Shown piece after piece: positions 45,720 to 56,806 of a stretch of DNA of 64,000 nucleotides; position 1 is the first letter of the stretch; each line of letters starts with the position of its first letter. The notes under the pieces were generated by a model. It saw nothing but the letters and a program-made list of their open reading frames with translations. It had not been told where the DNA came from and did no database searches. Made by a program: the position numbers and the translations under genes. The stretch is from Gigaspora margarita (taxonomy: Eukaryota; Glomeromycota; Glomeromycetes; Diversisporales; Gigasporaceae), in contig WTPW01000584.1 of NCBI GenBank assembly GCA_009809945.1, forward strand, positions 297,443-361,442, written 5' to 3'.

Positions 45720-46150
45720 TTACCAAGAGTTTTTAAAGAAATTTTTGCTTTTTACCAATGCCTCTGGTACGGTTCTTAGCACTATTCTCTCCTAGAAAGA
45801 TTCTTAAGAAAGAGAGAGTGTGGTTCATTATGCTAGTCAGTCCTTAAATAAGGCTAAAAGAAATTATTCTGTTACTGAGCAAGAATGTCTTGTGGCCATA
45901 TGGGCAATTTCTTACTTTTATCAATACTTCCACGGAACTCGCTTCATTCTAATTACAGATTATTTGGCTTTGAAGTCAATGTTGAATTATTGATTGCCAA
46001 AGGGATGCTTGGCTCAATGGATTTTATTCTTGCAAGAGTATAACTTTGAGGTTATACATCAACTGGGCACTCAGTATATGAATGTCGATAGTCTCTTCTA
46101 TCTTGTTAAGACTCCTAAAAAAGATCATGAGCTTTGCTTCTGCTGTCTTC
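45720..46150 (+). pseudogene. Ty3 RNase H (broken; first Asp replaced)
   Basis: The sequence reads FLKKFLLFTNASGTVLSTIL, where relatives have FTDASG; the first metal-binding Asp is Asn here. It continues VHYASQSLNKAKRNYSVTEQ, ECLVAIWAISYFYQYFHGTR and FILITDYLALKSML, keeping the Glu and second Asp regions. Then the 45994-46248 frame reads MPKGCLAQWILFLQEYNFEV to IHQLGTQYMNVDSL, the usual end of this domain. Stops interrupt it at 45795, 45807 and 45991. Confidence 0.85.
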
Positions 46151-46539
46151 AGGAATTACACCATATTAACCTACTACACCTTACCAATACTGAACCATTT
46201 TCCTCTAATTTCAAATTATATCTATTGAACCTTCCCAATTCTGACTAGTTCAATTTTACTTTCCTACATTGATCACTCTCGACATATATGCTAAAATTCC
46301 AAGACTTCTTCTAATATTTACAATTATTTATATATCCATGGATCCTACACAATATCAAAGCTTTATTAATTATTTGACTAACCCTACCTACAGGGATTCC
46401 TTTTCGCTAAAATATCAAAATCTCTTAAAACAACAGACTCGTCACTTTATTGTTCTTCAACAAAGATTGTATAAAAAATATCGTATACCACCTCTTCAAC
46501 TTTTAAAGTCTTATTACCCTCTGAAGTTGAACCTGTTTA

Positions 46540-47645
46540 TTTAGTTTGCATTCAAACTGACTCTCTAGGCATTTTAATGCCCTGTTCACACTCCAAAGAA
46601 TTTCTACTTGATATTTCTAGTCCCAGATGAGTGAAGTTGTTCAAAATTCATCCAAGCATGTGATATTTGCTAATGTAGAGAATGGCCCAAAACACATGAG
46701 CCCTTGTACTCTATTCAAATCGGAAACTCTTTTGATTACATAGAGATTGATATTGTTGGTCCTTTGACCCCCACTAAATCTGGAAACCAATATATAGTGG
46801 TGGCTACTGAATATTTAACCCAGTGACCAGAGGCTCGAGCTCTGCCAGATACTTCAGCTTTTTCAGTAGCATCCTTTTTTTATATAAGACATTATATGCC
46901 ATCACGGGAGTCCATGTGAACTCCTTTTCGACCAGGAAAAACATTTTGCTAATTAGCTCCTAGACTCCATTTGTACCCAATTACAAGTTTACTACCAATA
47001 TTTTTCTAGTTACTATCCTCAGATGAATGGGTTAGTAGAGCGCTTTAATCACACCCTTTGCGAAGTTTTGTCTAAATGCATTATCCAGTTTTCAGGAGAC
47101 TGAGATCAATTCCTCTCTCTGGCGTTGTTTACTTACCAGACCACCAAACATTCCATTACCCGATATGAGCCTTTTTATCTTCTTTATGGCAAAGAGGCTT
47201 ATTACTAACAGAAATCGTCAAATCTACTCCTAAAATCCTCCCTGTAATGAGCAAGTGTTACAGAATGGCATTTTATGCCAGATCGAATTGTTACTAGGAG
47301 ACTTGCCTCAAGCCCAGAAAAAAGCTTGTGAAAAAACTACCAAAACCCAGAAATGCCAAAAGAACTGCTATGACAACCGATATCATATCAAGAGTTATTA
47401 TATTAGTGATAAAGTACTCCGATTTTGATCTTTCTTAGAAAGGAACCCACAAAGAAAAGTTAGAAGAAAAGTGGAAGGCCCCTTCTACATTCACAATGTT
47501 GTTGGAAATGGTACCTATATATTACGGACTCATGATGATAGGGTCCTGAAACAAAAAGTTCATGGAAGTCAACTCAAAAAGTACCATGAATCGACCCTGC
47601 TAGACTCCAAAGTAAACCATTCCTCGCAGGAGCTCAGAATTTAAG
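46540..47645 (+). pseudogene. Ty3 integrase and C-terminal tail (broken frame, DDE retained)
   Basis: The core reads FDYIEIDIVGPLTPTKSGNQ (about 46736), with the first Asp, then YIVVATEYLTQ and a stop. After shifts it reads CELLFDQEKHFAN near 46920 (second Asp) and MNGLVERFNHTLCEVLSKCI near 47021 (the Glu). Thus all three catalytic residues survive although the frame does not. A tail frame (about 47275-47640) reads CYDNRYHIKSYYISDKVLRF, stop, then VEGPFYIHNVVGNGTYILRT and VHGSQLKKYHESTL, resembling the GPY/F-like C-terminal module. It ends at the polypurine tract. Confidence 0.85.
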
Positions 47646-47653
47646 GAGGAAAG

Positions 47654-47930
47654 TGTTATCACGTGATAACAAATTTTGCACTGATATTAACTCCTGCCAA
47701 CCAAAATTTCTATTTTGCCCATATTGATTGACTAATCGTTACTGCATCAATCACTCCTGAACTTTCTTTTAACTGTACTCCCATACTACATTTCTTTTTT
47801 GATTATCTTTCTTTATTTATATCATTTTTATTTCTCTTATTACTTAATCATGCTGTATAAATAGATAAAGCGAGCCCCAGCTTTACATAATCCTATAACA
47901 AATCATCTCTTAAGTCTTCTTATCATGAAA
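47654..47930 (+). repeat. 3' LTR of the Ty3-type element
   Basis: It begins TGTTATCACGTGATAACA, an 18-base perfect palindrome, right after the polypurine tract. TATAAATAGATAAAG (47855) is a good TATA box for the promoter. The 3' end is uncertain: ATAACA at 47900 would mirror TGTTAT, and TCTTATCA at 47924 is another candidate. A second LTR is needed to decide. Confidence 0.7.
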
Positions 47931-50900
47931 TATTCCTAACCCATAAAACAATTCCGTATGAATTAAAATTGCTTCCTTTAGGGATGAATGCAAATGAAGC
48001 ATTTAAATATTACCAAATCGCCCTCCTGCAAGAGGGAATTACATGGTTAGAAATCTATGGAAAAGGAGAATGCACTTGAAGCATTCAATTATCACTGCCC
48101 TGTTCTTGGCATCTAGAGAACCATACGATTGATTCAAGAAATATTGTATGTAAAATTATAACTGTATTAAAGTTACGATAACGGAATGAGAATATTCCGA
48201 CAATCGGCTAGTTTTAATTATTTATGTATAACGATTATGTATATAAAGCCCAAGGATTTGCTTTAATAAAGATTCCTCAGACTTCGATTTATTAAATAAT
48301 AAAAGACAAATTGATATTATTAAAATAAACTCTTGATTTAATTCTCACTTATTTGACATTTGAATCATGAATACATTTTCATGCTATCATTATATTAGTG
48401 AACTATTTCTTTATTTATTGAGAAAACTGATAATAATCGCTTTCTCACTTGTAAATACATCTTTACGATTTTCTCCTAATTCATAAAAAAACTACTCTTA
48501 ATCCCATCTATCAAATTAATCGTATCGTACTGCACTACGCCTTAGATCAATAGGCCGATTGGCTACATATAGATATACATTCATCAAACTATCACCCCGT
48601 TAATTCACCCTTTCTTTCCTCTACGCACCTAAATCTTCCTTCTAAGTTCTCCATCCACCCACGTTCGTCACGTTTCATAGACCAATCTAGTTATCTTTTG
48701 TTTACTATCGCTGACCAAATCTGGTTCTTTAATCTGACGCTCCATCACCATAGTGCCGAGTACAATAGTGTGCCGGCACGTGCCGCTTTGTAGCTCGAGG
48801 TAGGAACGTCTCGAATGCCCCGATTTTGTAGATCATTACACGAATGATTTAAAAAATTTTTTATATTTTATTAATACTTTTTTCTAATCTACCCGAGCTT
48901 CCACAAAGTGTATTAAGTAAAACTTGAAGTTTTTGTGCCGTTATAAGAAAATCGGTTAATCCCTCTGAATCCCACCACTTTCATAATACACTTCATGGTT
49001 GAAGTTATAAGTAATTAATCACCATAACGTTGACCAAATCTCGTTTGTTGCAAAAAAAAAAAAAAAAGGCAAAAAAAAAAAAAACTTAAAATAACAATTA
49101 CAATTAATAACAATAGAGTAAAAGGAAGAAATTAGCTAGAATGTTTTTTTAAATTATATGTATTGCATAAAAATCCTTGTGAAAATTGAAAGTAACGAAT
49201 AATCTTAATTAACTATGCGATTTATTATGATTTATTAATAGGTGCTTTTAAAATACGATGAGAAGTTTATTATACATTACACGCACGATGTGTATTAAAA
49301 TCACAAAGATTTCACAATTTTATAATGTAAGATAGTATAGCAGATAGTGTAAGATATTAGAAATTTGAGTAGATATTGACATAGAATTAGGATGTAGATT
49401 TTGTAAATAAATAAAATAAAATAAATACTATAGAAATGTTAAAATCTTAATCTAAATTAATAGATACATATTTACTTATCCAATAGTAATACTGCATTTA
49501 ATGACGACAAATTTTTAAAAAATATACTATTTTGATTGGTTAAACCAACACGCATGATCTACAAAACTTTGGCCCGTATTACATAATAGTCACTATGTAA
49601 TTCCGGTTTAATTTTTTGATCGTCGCCAATTAAAATCGAGATCGAAAATTTGAAAACTTTGTGAATTGAGTAAATTAATTGAAAAATATATAAAAACTCA
49701 CCTTCAATAAGGAATTCAAAGTTCAGCATCGATTGGTGCTTATCTCTAGTAATCCCCCTATAAGAACTTAGTTGTGTAGAGTAAATTGATATTTTTATAA
49801 AACGATAACCCAATATCTTAATTCAGAGATTCATGACGTAATCCAAAGTTCTAATCTATTCGCCCTAATTATCAATCGTAGCTTTCTAAGAGTTGTTTTA
49901 AAAAAGCATGTTAGTGTTAGTGTTATTGTGTTATTGGGATTTGTGTGACCCATATTTACCGATTCCGATATCAGTCCAGCCTTTCACAACGTGTGTCATT
50001 TGCCAAATTACCGTTATTTGACATTTTTTTTATTAGCGTTATATAAGATTTTTAGTGTTCAACTCGACATTATGTCGTGTGACCATAATTAGGACTAATT
50101 TATGATGTCACAGGAAAACTGAAAACTTGTAAATCAAGTTCTAATTGCATTCTCCTTATCTTATCATAGTTACCATAACTATTGTTACTATCAGGAATTG
50201 AAACTTGTAAATATAAGAACGTGATTTAAAGGATTTGTAATCGATAGTGATCGAGATAATTTATATTAGCAATAATATGATTAATTATAAATTTTCCCAA
50301 AGTTAACTAAGGAAAGAAGTCAATTAAGCTGTTTTAAATTTTTAAAAATTTTTAGAATTTCATAGTGAACCCAAAAACTTTTTTTTTTTTTTTTTAAATG
50401 ACACTCAACGTATACAACTTTACTGTAAATTATTTACGATGCTATACTAATAACTGATAATGGTATTTTTAACCAGAATGCACACAATTAATTTTAGTCA
50501 CGTGAATATTATTGACTTTAACCCGAGTGAGAATAGAATTCTTATATAATTAATTAATAAAGATAAAGATATACTGTTGTTTCTATCGAAGTTTTTAATT
50601 ATTAATTCGTTATAAAAAGAGTATATTATTACCGGTAATAATTTCATCTAACGAGTTGATGCAAGTATGTAATAATCAATTACGTAATAAAAACTCGTTT
50701 ATCATTCATTGTTAATGATTAAATCGAGATATATACATATCATAAGATACCACGCACGTACTACGTATCAGATATGTACAGTACGTCCGTACGTACCAGA
50801 GTCGTAATCGAATAAGTACTAGTTATCGCATTAATCAGGCGAATCAAATGTATCAAATGTATCAAATTTATCAAATGAATCAAATTTATCAAATGAATGA

Positions 50901-51121
50901 ATCAAACAAATGAATGAATCAAATGAATGAATCAAATGAATCAAAAGAATGAATCAAATGAATGAATCAAATGAAATCAAATGAAATCAAATGAATAAGA
51001 TTTAATTTCGACGAGGAACAAATTTTAACAAAAGATTTTTATAAAAATGTACGAATTTTTATTGTAATGAAAAAAGAATTATAAGAAATTTATTACAAGA
51101 CACTTTTACAAAAAATTACAA
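47931..51121. other. less AT-rich intergenic stretch before the host genes
   Basis: No complete gene seen. At 48200-48300 there is an LTR-like or terminator-like stretch with TATATAAAGCCC and AATAAAG. On the minus strand a GTGAGT splice donor follows a short open block near 49705 (frame 49559-49813), but I could not build a gene. Two A runs lie at 49054-49083, and a T run at 50380-50395. Host regulatory DNA is likely but not identifiable. Confidence 0.45.
50840..50998. repeat. ATCAAATGA-type minisatellite upstream of the membrane-protein gene
   Basis: More than 15 units of ATCAAATG(A/T), in places expanded to AATGAATGAATCAA, end about 125 bp before the ATG at 51122. This position could influence promoter spacing. 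Confidence 0.9.
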
Positions 51122-51487
51122 ATGATTGATACACAACCTTCACATCCAGACCTACAAGAATCTTTATTTCATTGGGAATTAGATTCATTATCAAAAATTT
51201 GGAACAACTTTCCACCTTTTCATTGGCTAATCTATGCCTTTTTGGTTATTCAATCAATTCCATCTATGATTTTGGCACTTACCGTTCTTTTAAGTTGTAT
51301 GATAATCTCAGCAATTGGAAGTCTTTGTATCGTTATTACTTCGATAATTTTATGGGTTCCACCGTTGCTTATTGTTATTTGTATTAATTTATTCAATGAG
51401 ATGTTGTTAGGGGTTGGAAATTTAGTAAGAACTTTGGAGATGTATGGGACGGATTTGGGATTTTTAGGAACGATGAATAATATTTGA
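51122..51487 (+). CDS. small multi-pass membrane protein, possibly promethin (LDAF1)-like
   Basis: A 121-residue single-exon frame from an ATG preceded by ATTACAA. The N-terminal 40 residues are soluble (MIDTQPSHPDLQESLFHWEL). Two or three hydrophobic stretches follow, about residues 36-57 (LIYAFLVIQSIPSMILALTV), 57-75 and 77-95 (VITSIILWVPPLLIVICINL). The C-terminus is a short amphipathic tail (VGNLVRTLEMYGTDLGFLG). Size, hairpin-like hydrophobic core with central Pro/Gly and cytosolic ends resemble promethin/lipid droplet assembly factor proteins, which act at ER sites of lipid droplet formation. I suggest that family only from general features, with no decisive motif. A minisatellite lies upstream and microsatellites downstream. 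Frame, composition and lack of stops make it a likely real gene, in the same direction as the downstream transpeptidase. Confidence 0.65.
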   Translation: MIDTQPSHPDLQESLFHWELDSLSKIWNNFPPFHWLIYAFLVIQSIPSMILALTVLLSCMIISAIGSLCIVITSIILWVPPLLIVICINLFNEMLLGVGNLVRTLEMYGTDLGFLGTMNNI

Positions 51488-51747
51488 AAAAGATTAATGA
51501 TAGATTAATGAAAGATTAATGAAAGATTAATGAAAGATCAACGTTAGTATACAATAGATTAATTAATCAAGATATAATTTATAGCAGTGATATAGTATAA
51601 TAAAATGTCATAGGATAATGTAAATGACAAAGATATTCATGTTTTTCATATGCGATCGGTATCAGTATGTATGTATGTGGTAAGTCGTAACTTTAGTATA
51701 TGTTTAAGAATTGAATTTTGTTCTGACATTCTGATATCGTAATTTTT

Positions 51748-51870
51748 TGTAATTCTGTAATTCTTGTAATTCTTGTAATTCTTGTAATTCTTGGAACTCT
51801 GTAATTCGAATACCAAATAAATAAATAAATAAATATGATAAATAAAATAAATAAATAAATAAATAAGCAA
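51748..51870. repeat. microsatellites TTGTAATTC(n) and AAATA(n)
   Basis: Four to five copies of the nonamer TTGTAATTC (51748-51790) are followed by AAAT-type tracts (51816-51870). The long minus-strand frames here are repeats read through, not proteins. Confidence 0.9.
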
Positions 51871-52276
51871 ATAAATTTATCTATATATGCAAAAAAAAAA
51901 AACTTGTTAATGTAATGTGATGTGATGTAAGAATACAAGTAAAATATTATTTTGTTACGAATAATCAAGGGGTTTTTTTATCGATATATGAAATATGTGG
52001 CAGGTTGGTTATTCTCATGATCAAAAAAAAAAAAAACATCAGCCCCGAAATCTGCAAAAGATTAATAAGAGAAAAAATTTTTTACTGAAAATATGTTAGG
52101 CTTATGTTATTGCATCGGATGTACGCGGAATATTGATTAGCCAAAATAGTAAACAAACATATATACGTATCAAATACATATCAAATACATATCAAAATAC
52201 ATATCAAATACATATCGGTGATTACGTATCAATAAAATATCTATAAAATATCTATACATATAATTTATAAAATTTT

Positions 52277-52338
52277 CATAAAAAGTAAGTTTACTACTTA
52301 CTTCATTCATAAAAAGTAAGTTTACTACTTACTTCATT
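52277..52338. repeat. 31-bp tandem duplication of a palindrome
   Basis: AAGTAAGTTTACTACTTACTT, a near-perfect 21-base palindrome, occurs twice within CATAAAAAGT..TTCATT units at a 31-bp period. It lies about 0.8 kb before the transpeptidase start and could be paired protein-binding sites. Confidence 0.85.
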
Positions 52339-52899
52339 CTTTTCAACAATCAGAGAAAAAAAAAACCGTCTTTTTTTAAACCAAATGGAATTTATATGCA
52401 AGGCTGCATCATATGTATCGCATTTGAAGTAACTCTAATTATTCTAACCCGATTCAAAACAGCCAATAGGTTAAGTCACTCGATCGATTAAATCTTGAAA
52501 AGGAAATAAATTATCACATGTTATTTCTTGATTACTAATTTATACTCATATAAATAATATATATATAATTACATTACTATTATTATGTATTACTATTGTC
52601 ACAATGTATGCGTTATACGTTGCAATGTGTCGTCACGAGTTGTTGGTTTCCTAAGGAGCATGCATATTAATTGGTCATTAGGTCACACAATGCGGTTATT
52701 CTATTACCGGTTGGGAAGTCTTATTATTCAATATTAATATATATATATATTTATGATATATTTATATTTATATTATTATTTATTAATATATTAAATTCCG
52801 TAATCAAATTTATCGGGACGAAAATTCAAAAGCGAAAATAATGTGTGTTCCAGGTTTGGTCACATTTTTACGATCAGCAAGATCGATATAAAAATAATG

Positions 52900-53158
52900 C
52901 GTCTGCTCTGCCAAGTGCCCCCTTAATATTCTTCCTTTATTCGTCCGCTCCATTACAAAATTCCTAGCAATCCCCTCCTTTCGTTTTTTAAAAAAAATAC
53001 CATCCTCTTAATTCTTGAACAGATTTTGCTTAGTTTAATCTAAAGAAAATTAAAAAAAAAAAAAAAAAAAAATTTAATTTGAAGAAAATTAATCTGACGA
53101 AAATTTTTTGATAATTCAAGTTTAATCAACTTAATTTGTTGTCATATTCATCAAGAGT
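52900..53158 (+). promoter_or_regulatory. likely promoter and 5' leader of the transpeptidase gene
   Basis: A pyrimidine-rich stretch (52915-52990, with CCCCCTTAATATTC and CCCCTCCTTTCG) is followed by A-rich leader sequence up to the ATG at 53159. CT-rich tracts often mark fungal transcription start regions. No clear TATA box at a fixed distance. Assignment is by position and composition only. Confidence 0.4.
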
Positions 53159-56100
53159 ATGACTAATAATTATCATTCTATCGACGAAGACGTTGAAGGT
53201 CGTCGGTCCGATGATAAATCATTTCAGCAACATTCATTATGGAAGATTTTTGCTTTAGTGGTTTGTTTTGGACTTTTATTTGGTTTAATTTTTGTTGTAC
53301 TTCCTGAGAATAAAGGTATGTCTTGTTTCTTTTTTTGTTATAAAACTATTTAATGGCGTAAATATCTTCACTTTTTAGTTAAAGTATCAATGTTTAAATT
53401 AACTAAATTTACATATTTTAAACGACAAAAAAAAACTCATGAGTTTTAATAATAAAAAAAGTGGATATACTTATGCTCTATCTAATATTAAATCTAACAC
53501 ATCTAAATATTAAATATTAAATATTACATCAGCTCTCAACGGTATAATTGTTAGTGATCCTAATCTTATTGTCGCTAAACATGGTGCCGTTGCTTCTGAA
53601 TTAGTGAATTGCTCTGCTATTGGTGTTGATGGTATTTAATTTAAAAAATTTTTTTTTTCTCTAATTAAAATTTGACTGTTTCATATATTGACTTTTATCA
53701 TTTTTCATTTATAGTTCTAAAAGAGGGCGGATCAGCTATTGACGCTGCAATTGCAACTCAATTATGTGTTGGCACCATCAACGCATTTTCTGCAGGAATT
53801 GGAGGGTATGAATTGCTCGTATAATATTATATTTATATTATTTTGTTTCTTTTTCTCAATATTTCATTATTTCATTTTTAGTGGTGGCTTAATGATGATT
53901 CGTTTGCCTAATGGAACTTCTGATTTTATTGATTGCCGAGAAACTGCTCCAAAAGCTGCTAGACATGACATGTATAAAAAAAATCATACTTTGTCTGCAA
54001 TTGGTGGTCTTGCTGTTGGTGTTCCGTGAGTGTTTTAAATCCATTTGTTTTTTTAATTATATTTAATTTAATGACTAATATTTAATAACTAATTACTTTA
54101 TCTCTGTTATTTATGTCAGCGGTGAAATTCGTGGAATGAAACTTGCACATGAAAAGTATTTATTAAATTTTTTTTACTCTTAATCAGTATTTTTTTTGTT
54201 TTTCCATTAAATAATCATTTTTATATAACTTAGATATGGAAAATTACCATGGAAGCGACTTTTTGAGCCAGCAATTAAATTAAGTCGTTATGGATTTCAT
54301 ATTCCTCCAGAATTGGCTATACGACTAAAGGTAATTTTGATTTACTATTATTGTCTTATTTTAATAATTTTAAAACTTTTAATAAAGTAATAATTCATTT
54401 TGTAGTCATATAGAAAAGTAATATTGAGTACTCCATCATATCATGATATTTATGCTCCACATGGACGTTTGTTAACTGAAGGAGACATAGTATATCGACT
54501 TAATTTTTCAAATACTTTGGAAACTATTGCTAATAACTATACCGAATTTTACGAAGTAATTAATTTCATTTCTTAAACGTTTATTGTATTTATATAATCA
54601 TTTAAAATAGATATATATAATACATATATAATACATATTTAATATATTTATATATTTTTTATTTATTTATTTATAGGGTGATATTGCAAAATCATTAGTC
54701 AAAGAAATTAATGCTCGAGGTGGAAATATGACATATGAAGATTTTGTTAATTATAAACCTATTGTTCGCGAACCTGTCATTGGATATTATCGCGGACGAA
54801 AAGTGAGTTATTTGTATATTTATAAATTTTATATATTTTGAATTTTATACTGACTGAATTTAATCTTTATAGGTAATAGCACCTTCAGAACCTACAAGTG
54901 GACCTGCATTAATATTCATGTTGAATTTGTTGGAAGGATATAATATGTCTCAAAATGGGCCTGATGGCATTAATCTTCAAAGGTAATTATTTATCTATTG
55001 TTTTATTGTTTTATTATGCTTTTTAATGTTTTTAATGTTTTTAATGTTTTTAATGTTTTAATAATTCTTCTTTTTTATACAATCTTTCAGAATCGTTGAA
55101 ACGATAAAATGTAAATCTTTTTTTTTTTTTTTCTTAGACTAAAAAGAAATGCTATATATATCGTAACTTAAGTTGTATAACGATATTTTATAAACTTTTT
55201 TCTTTTCTAGTTGGTTTTGCCCGACGTACTGAATTGGCGGATCCTGCATTCGTAAGTTTACTAAATAATTTCTTATCTGAATTATTATTATCTGAATTAT
55301 TATCGGAATTTATTCCTGATTCATACAAAAATTGACATCACATTCATTTGGAAATGTAGTTCGAAAATCAAAAAGATCACAATGATCGTGTAAAAGAAAT
55401 TATTTCTAAAAAATTTGCTGCAGCTGTACGACATAATGTTTCAGAGGTAAAGATCTTACATATATATTATATTGAATATACTAGTAGTACGTATTTATTA
55501 ATTTAATAATTTTTAATATCTTACTTAATAGACCCACACATATAATCCAAATTATTATGATCCAATTTTTGATTTTACTGAAGATCATGGAACAACCCAC
55601 ATTTCTGTTATCGATGTTAATAATATGGCCGTGGCTTTTACTTCTACAGTAATTATCGTATTCTAAAATTTTTCTATTTTTATATCATTACTTTCATATA
55701 ATTAATTTTTTATTTTTTATTTTTTTTTTTTTTTCATAGGTTAATCAAATTTGGGGTGCACGTGTTCTAGATCGTAATACTGGTGTAATTCTTAATAATG
55801 AAATGAATGATTTTGCCGTTCCCGGTGAACCAAATATTTTTGGTTTATGGCCTTCACCTTATAATTTTGTTGGTAAGTCATTTTTATGTTCCGATCGGAC
55901 CGGGTAAATTCGACTATCGATATAAAGAATAATCTTTCTTAGTGAAATTTATGAATTAATCTGAACCGAAAGTTTGGTCCGTTCGGAACTAATTTAAGTA
56001 ATTTAAGTAGATTCGTGCGTGTTTTAATAAAATATTATCTTATTTAGAACCTGGAAAGAGGCCTCTGTCATCAACAGTTCCAACAATAATTGAAAATGAA

Positions 56101-56806
56101 GATGGTGAGGTGGAATTAATAGTTGGTGGTAGTGGTGGTACAAGAATTCTTACCAGCGTTTTACAGGTAATTTAAATAAATTTTTTAAAGTTTTTAATAC
56201 AGTAAACATATATATTTATTTATATTTATGTATTATGTAATATTTTTGTCGTAAAATTTATAGGTGTTGACAAATGTATATGATTTTGATATGGATGTTT
56301 TGTCTGCTGTTAATGCACCGAGAGTCCATCAACAACTATTACCAAATGTGGTAAATATTTTGCTCTCATTTTGATTAATTCATTTATTTTCATATTGGTC
56401 CTTTAATAATTTGAATTGCTCTTTATTAGTTGGAAATGGATTCTGGGTTCGATTATAATGTGATTAATGACTTGTTAAAGATTGGACATATCGTAAGTAC
56501 TTTTCACAAAATTATTATACCTTTATTAATAATCAAGCTAGAATTCTAGATTTAATTTTTTATTTTTTTATTTTTTTTTTTTTGTTGTAGATACAATTAC
56601 ATAATGTTTATGATAGAAGATATGCAGGTGTAGTTCAAATAGTTAGGAAATTTAAAAATGGGACAATTCACGGTAAATAAACATTTACTAAAAAATTGGG
56701 TTTCTTTTACCGAGAAATAATTTTCAACTAACTAACCTTTCTTTTTTTTTAAACATACATAGCTGCAAGCGATTTTAGGAAAAATGGATTAGCAGCTGGC
56801 TATTAA
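53159..56806 (+). CDS. gamma-glutamyltranspeptidase, 19 exons, 600 residues
   Basis: It cleaves the gamma-glutamyl bond of glutathione and transfers or hydrolyses the glutamyl group, usually at the plasma membrane or vacuole. Exons by splice signals and frame: 53159-53315, 53533-53631, 53715-53805, 53882-54025, 54120-54155, 54234-54330, 54406-54555, 54677-54802, 54873-54982, 55091-55110, 55211-55251, 55360-55446, 55532-55648, 55740-55872, 56048-56166, 56264-56350, 56430-56492, 56591-56672, 56763-56806. All introns are GT..AG and the joined length (1803 nt) is divisible by three. Residues 30-48 form one membrane anchor ([19 protein letters not shown]). Conserved blocks: [37 protein letters not shown] with the predicted self-cleaving Thr407, [11 protein letters not shown] (relatives usually have NEMDDF), PLSSTVPTI and GGSGGTRI. 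Exon 10 is only 20 nt. It appears intact and functional. Confidence 0.96.
55015..55066 (+). repeat. intronic TTTTTAATG tandem repeat
   Basis: Four to five units of about 10 bp lie in the transpeptidase intron after exon 9, a likely polymorphic site. Confidence 0.85.

Larger units (their letters stand above)
43745..47930 (+). mobile_element. degenerate Ty3-type LTR retrotransposon (5' LTR not found)
   Basis: The domain order is gag fragment, protease, reverse transcriptase, RNase H, integrase, then a polypurine tract (AAGGAGGAAAG at 47643-47653) and an LTR starting at 47654. Integrase after RNase H is the Ty3 order. No matching 5' LTR is seen upstream, so the copy is truncated or rearranged there. 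Stops and frame changes occur in every domain. Confidence 0.88.

Noticed and set aside
47980..48110. A short plus-strand frame reading NEAFKYYQIA, reminiscent of a Sel1 repeat
   Set aside because: Only one partial unit, interrupted by a stop, and no second repeat nearby; too little to call.
49559..49813. Minus-strand 84-codon frame with an in-frame GTGAGT donor
   Set aside because: No convincing acceptor or continuing exon was found in either direction; kept only as a note in the spacer entry.
51646..51968. Minus-strand frames with repeated NYKNYKN or ITRITRI
   Set aside because: They are translations of the TTGTAATTC and AAAT microsatellites.
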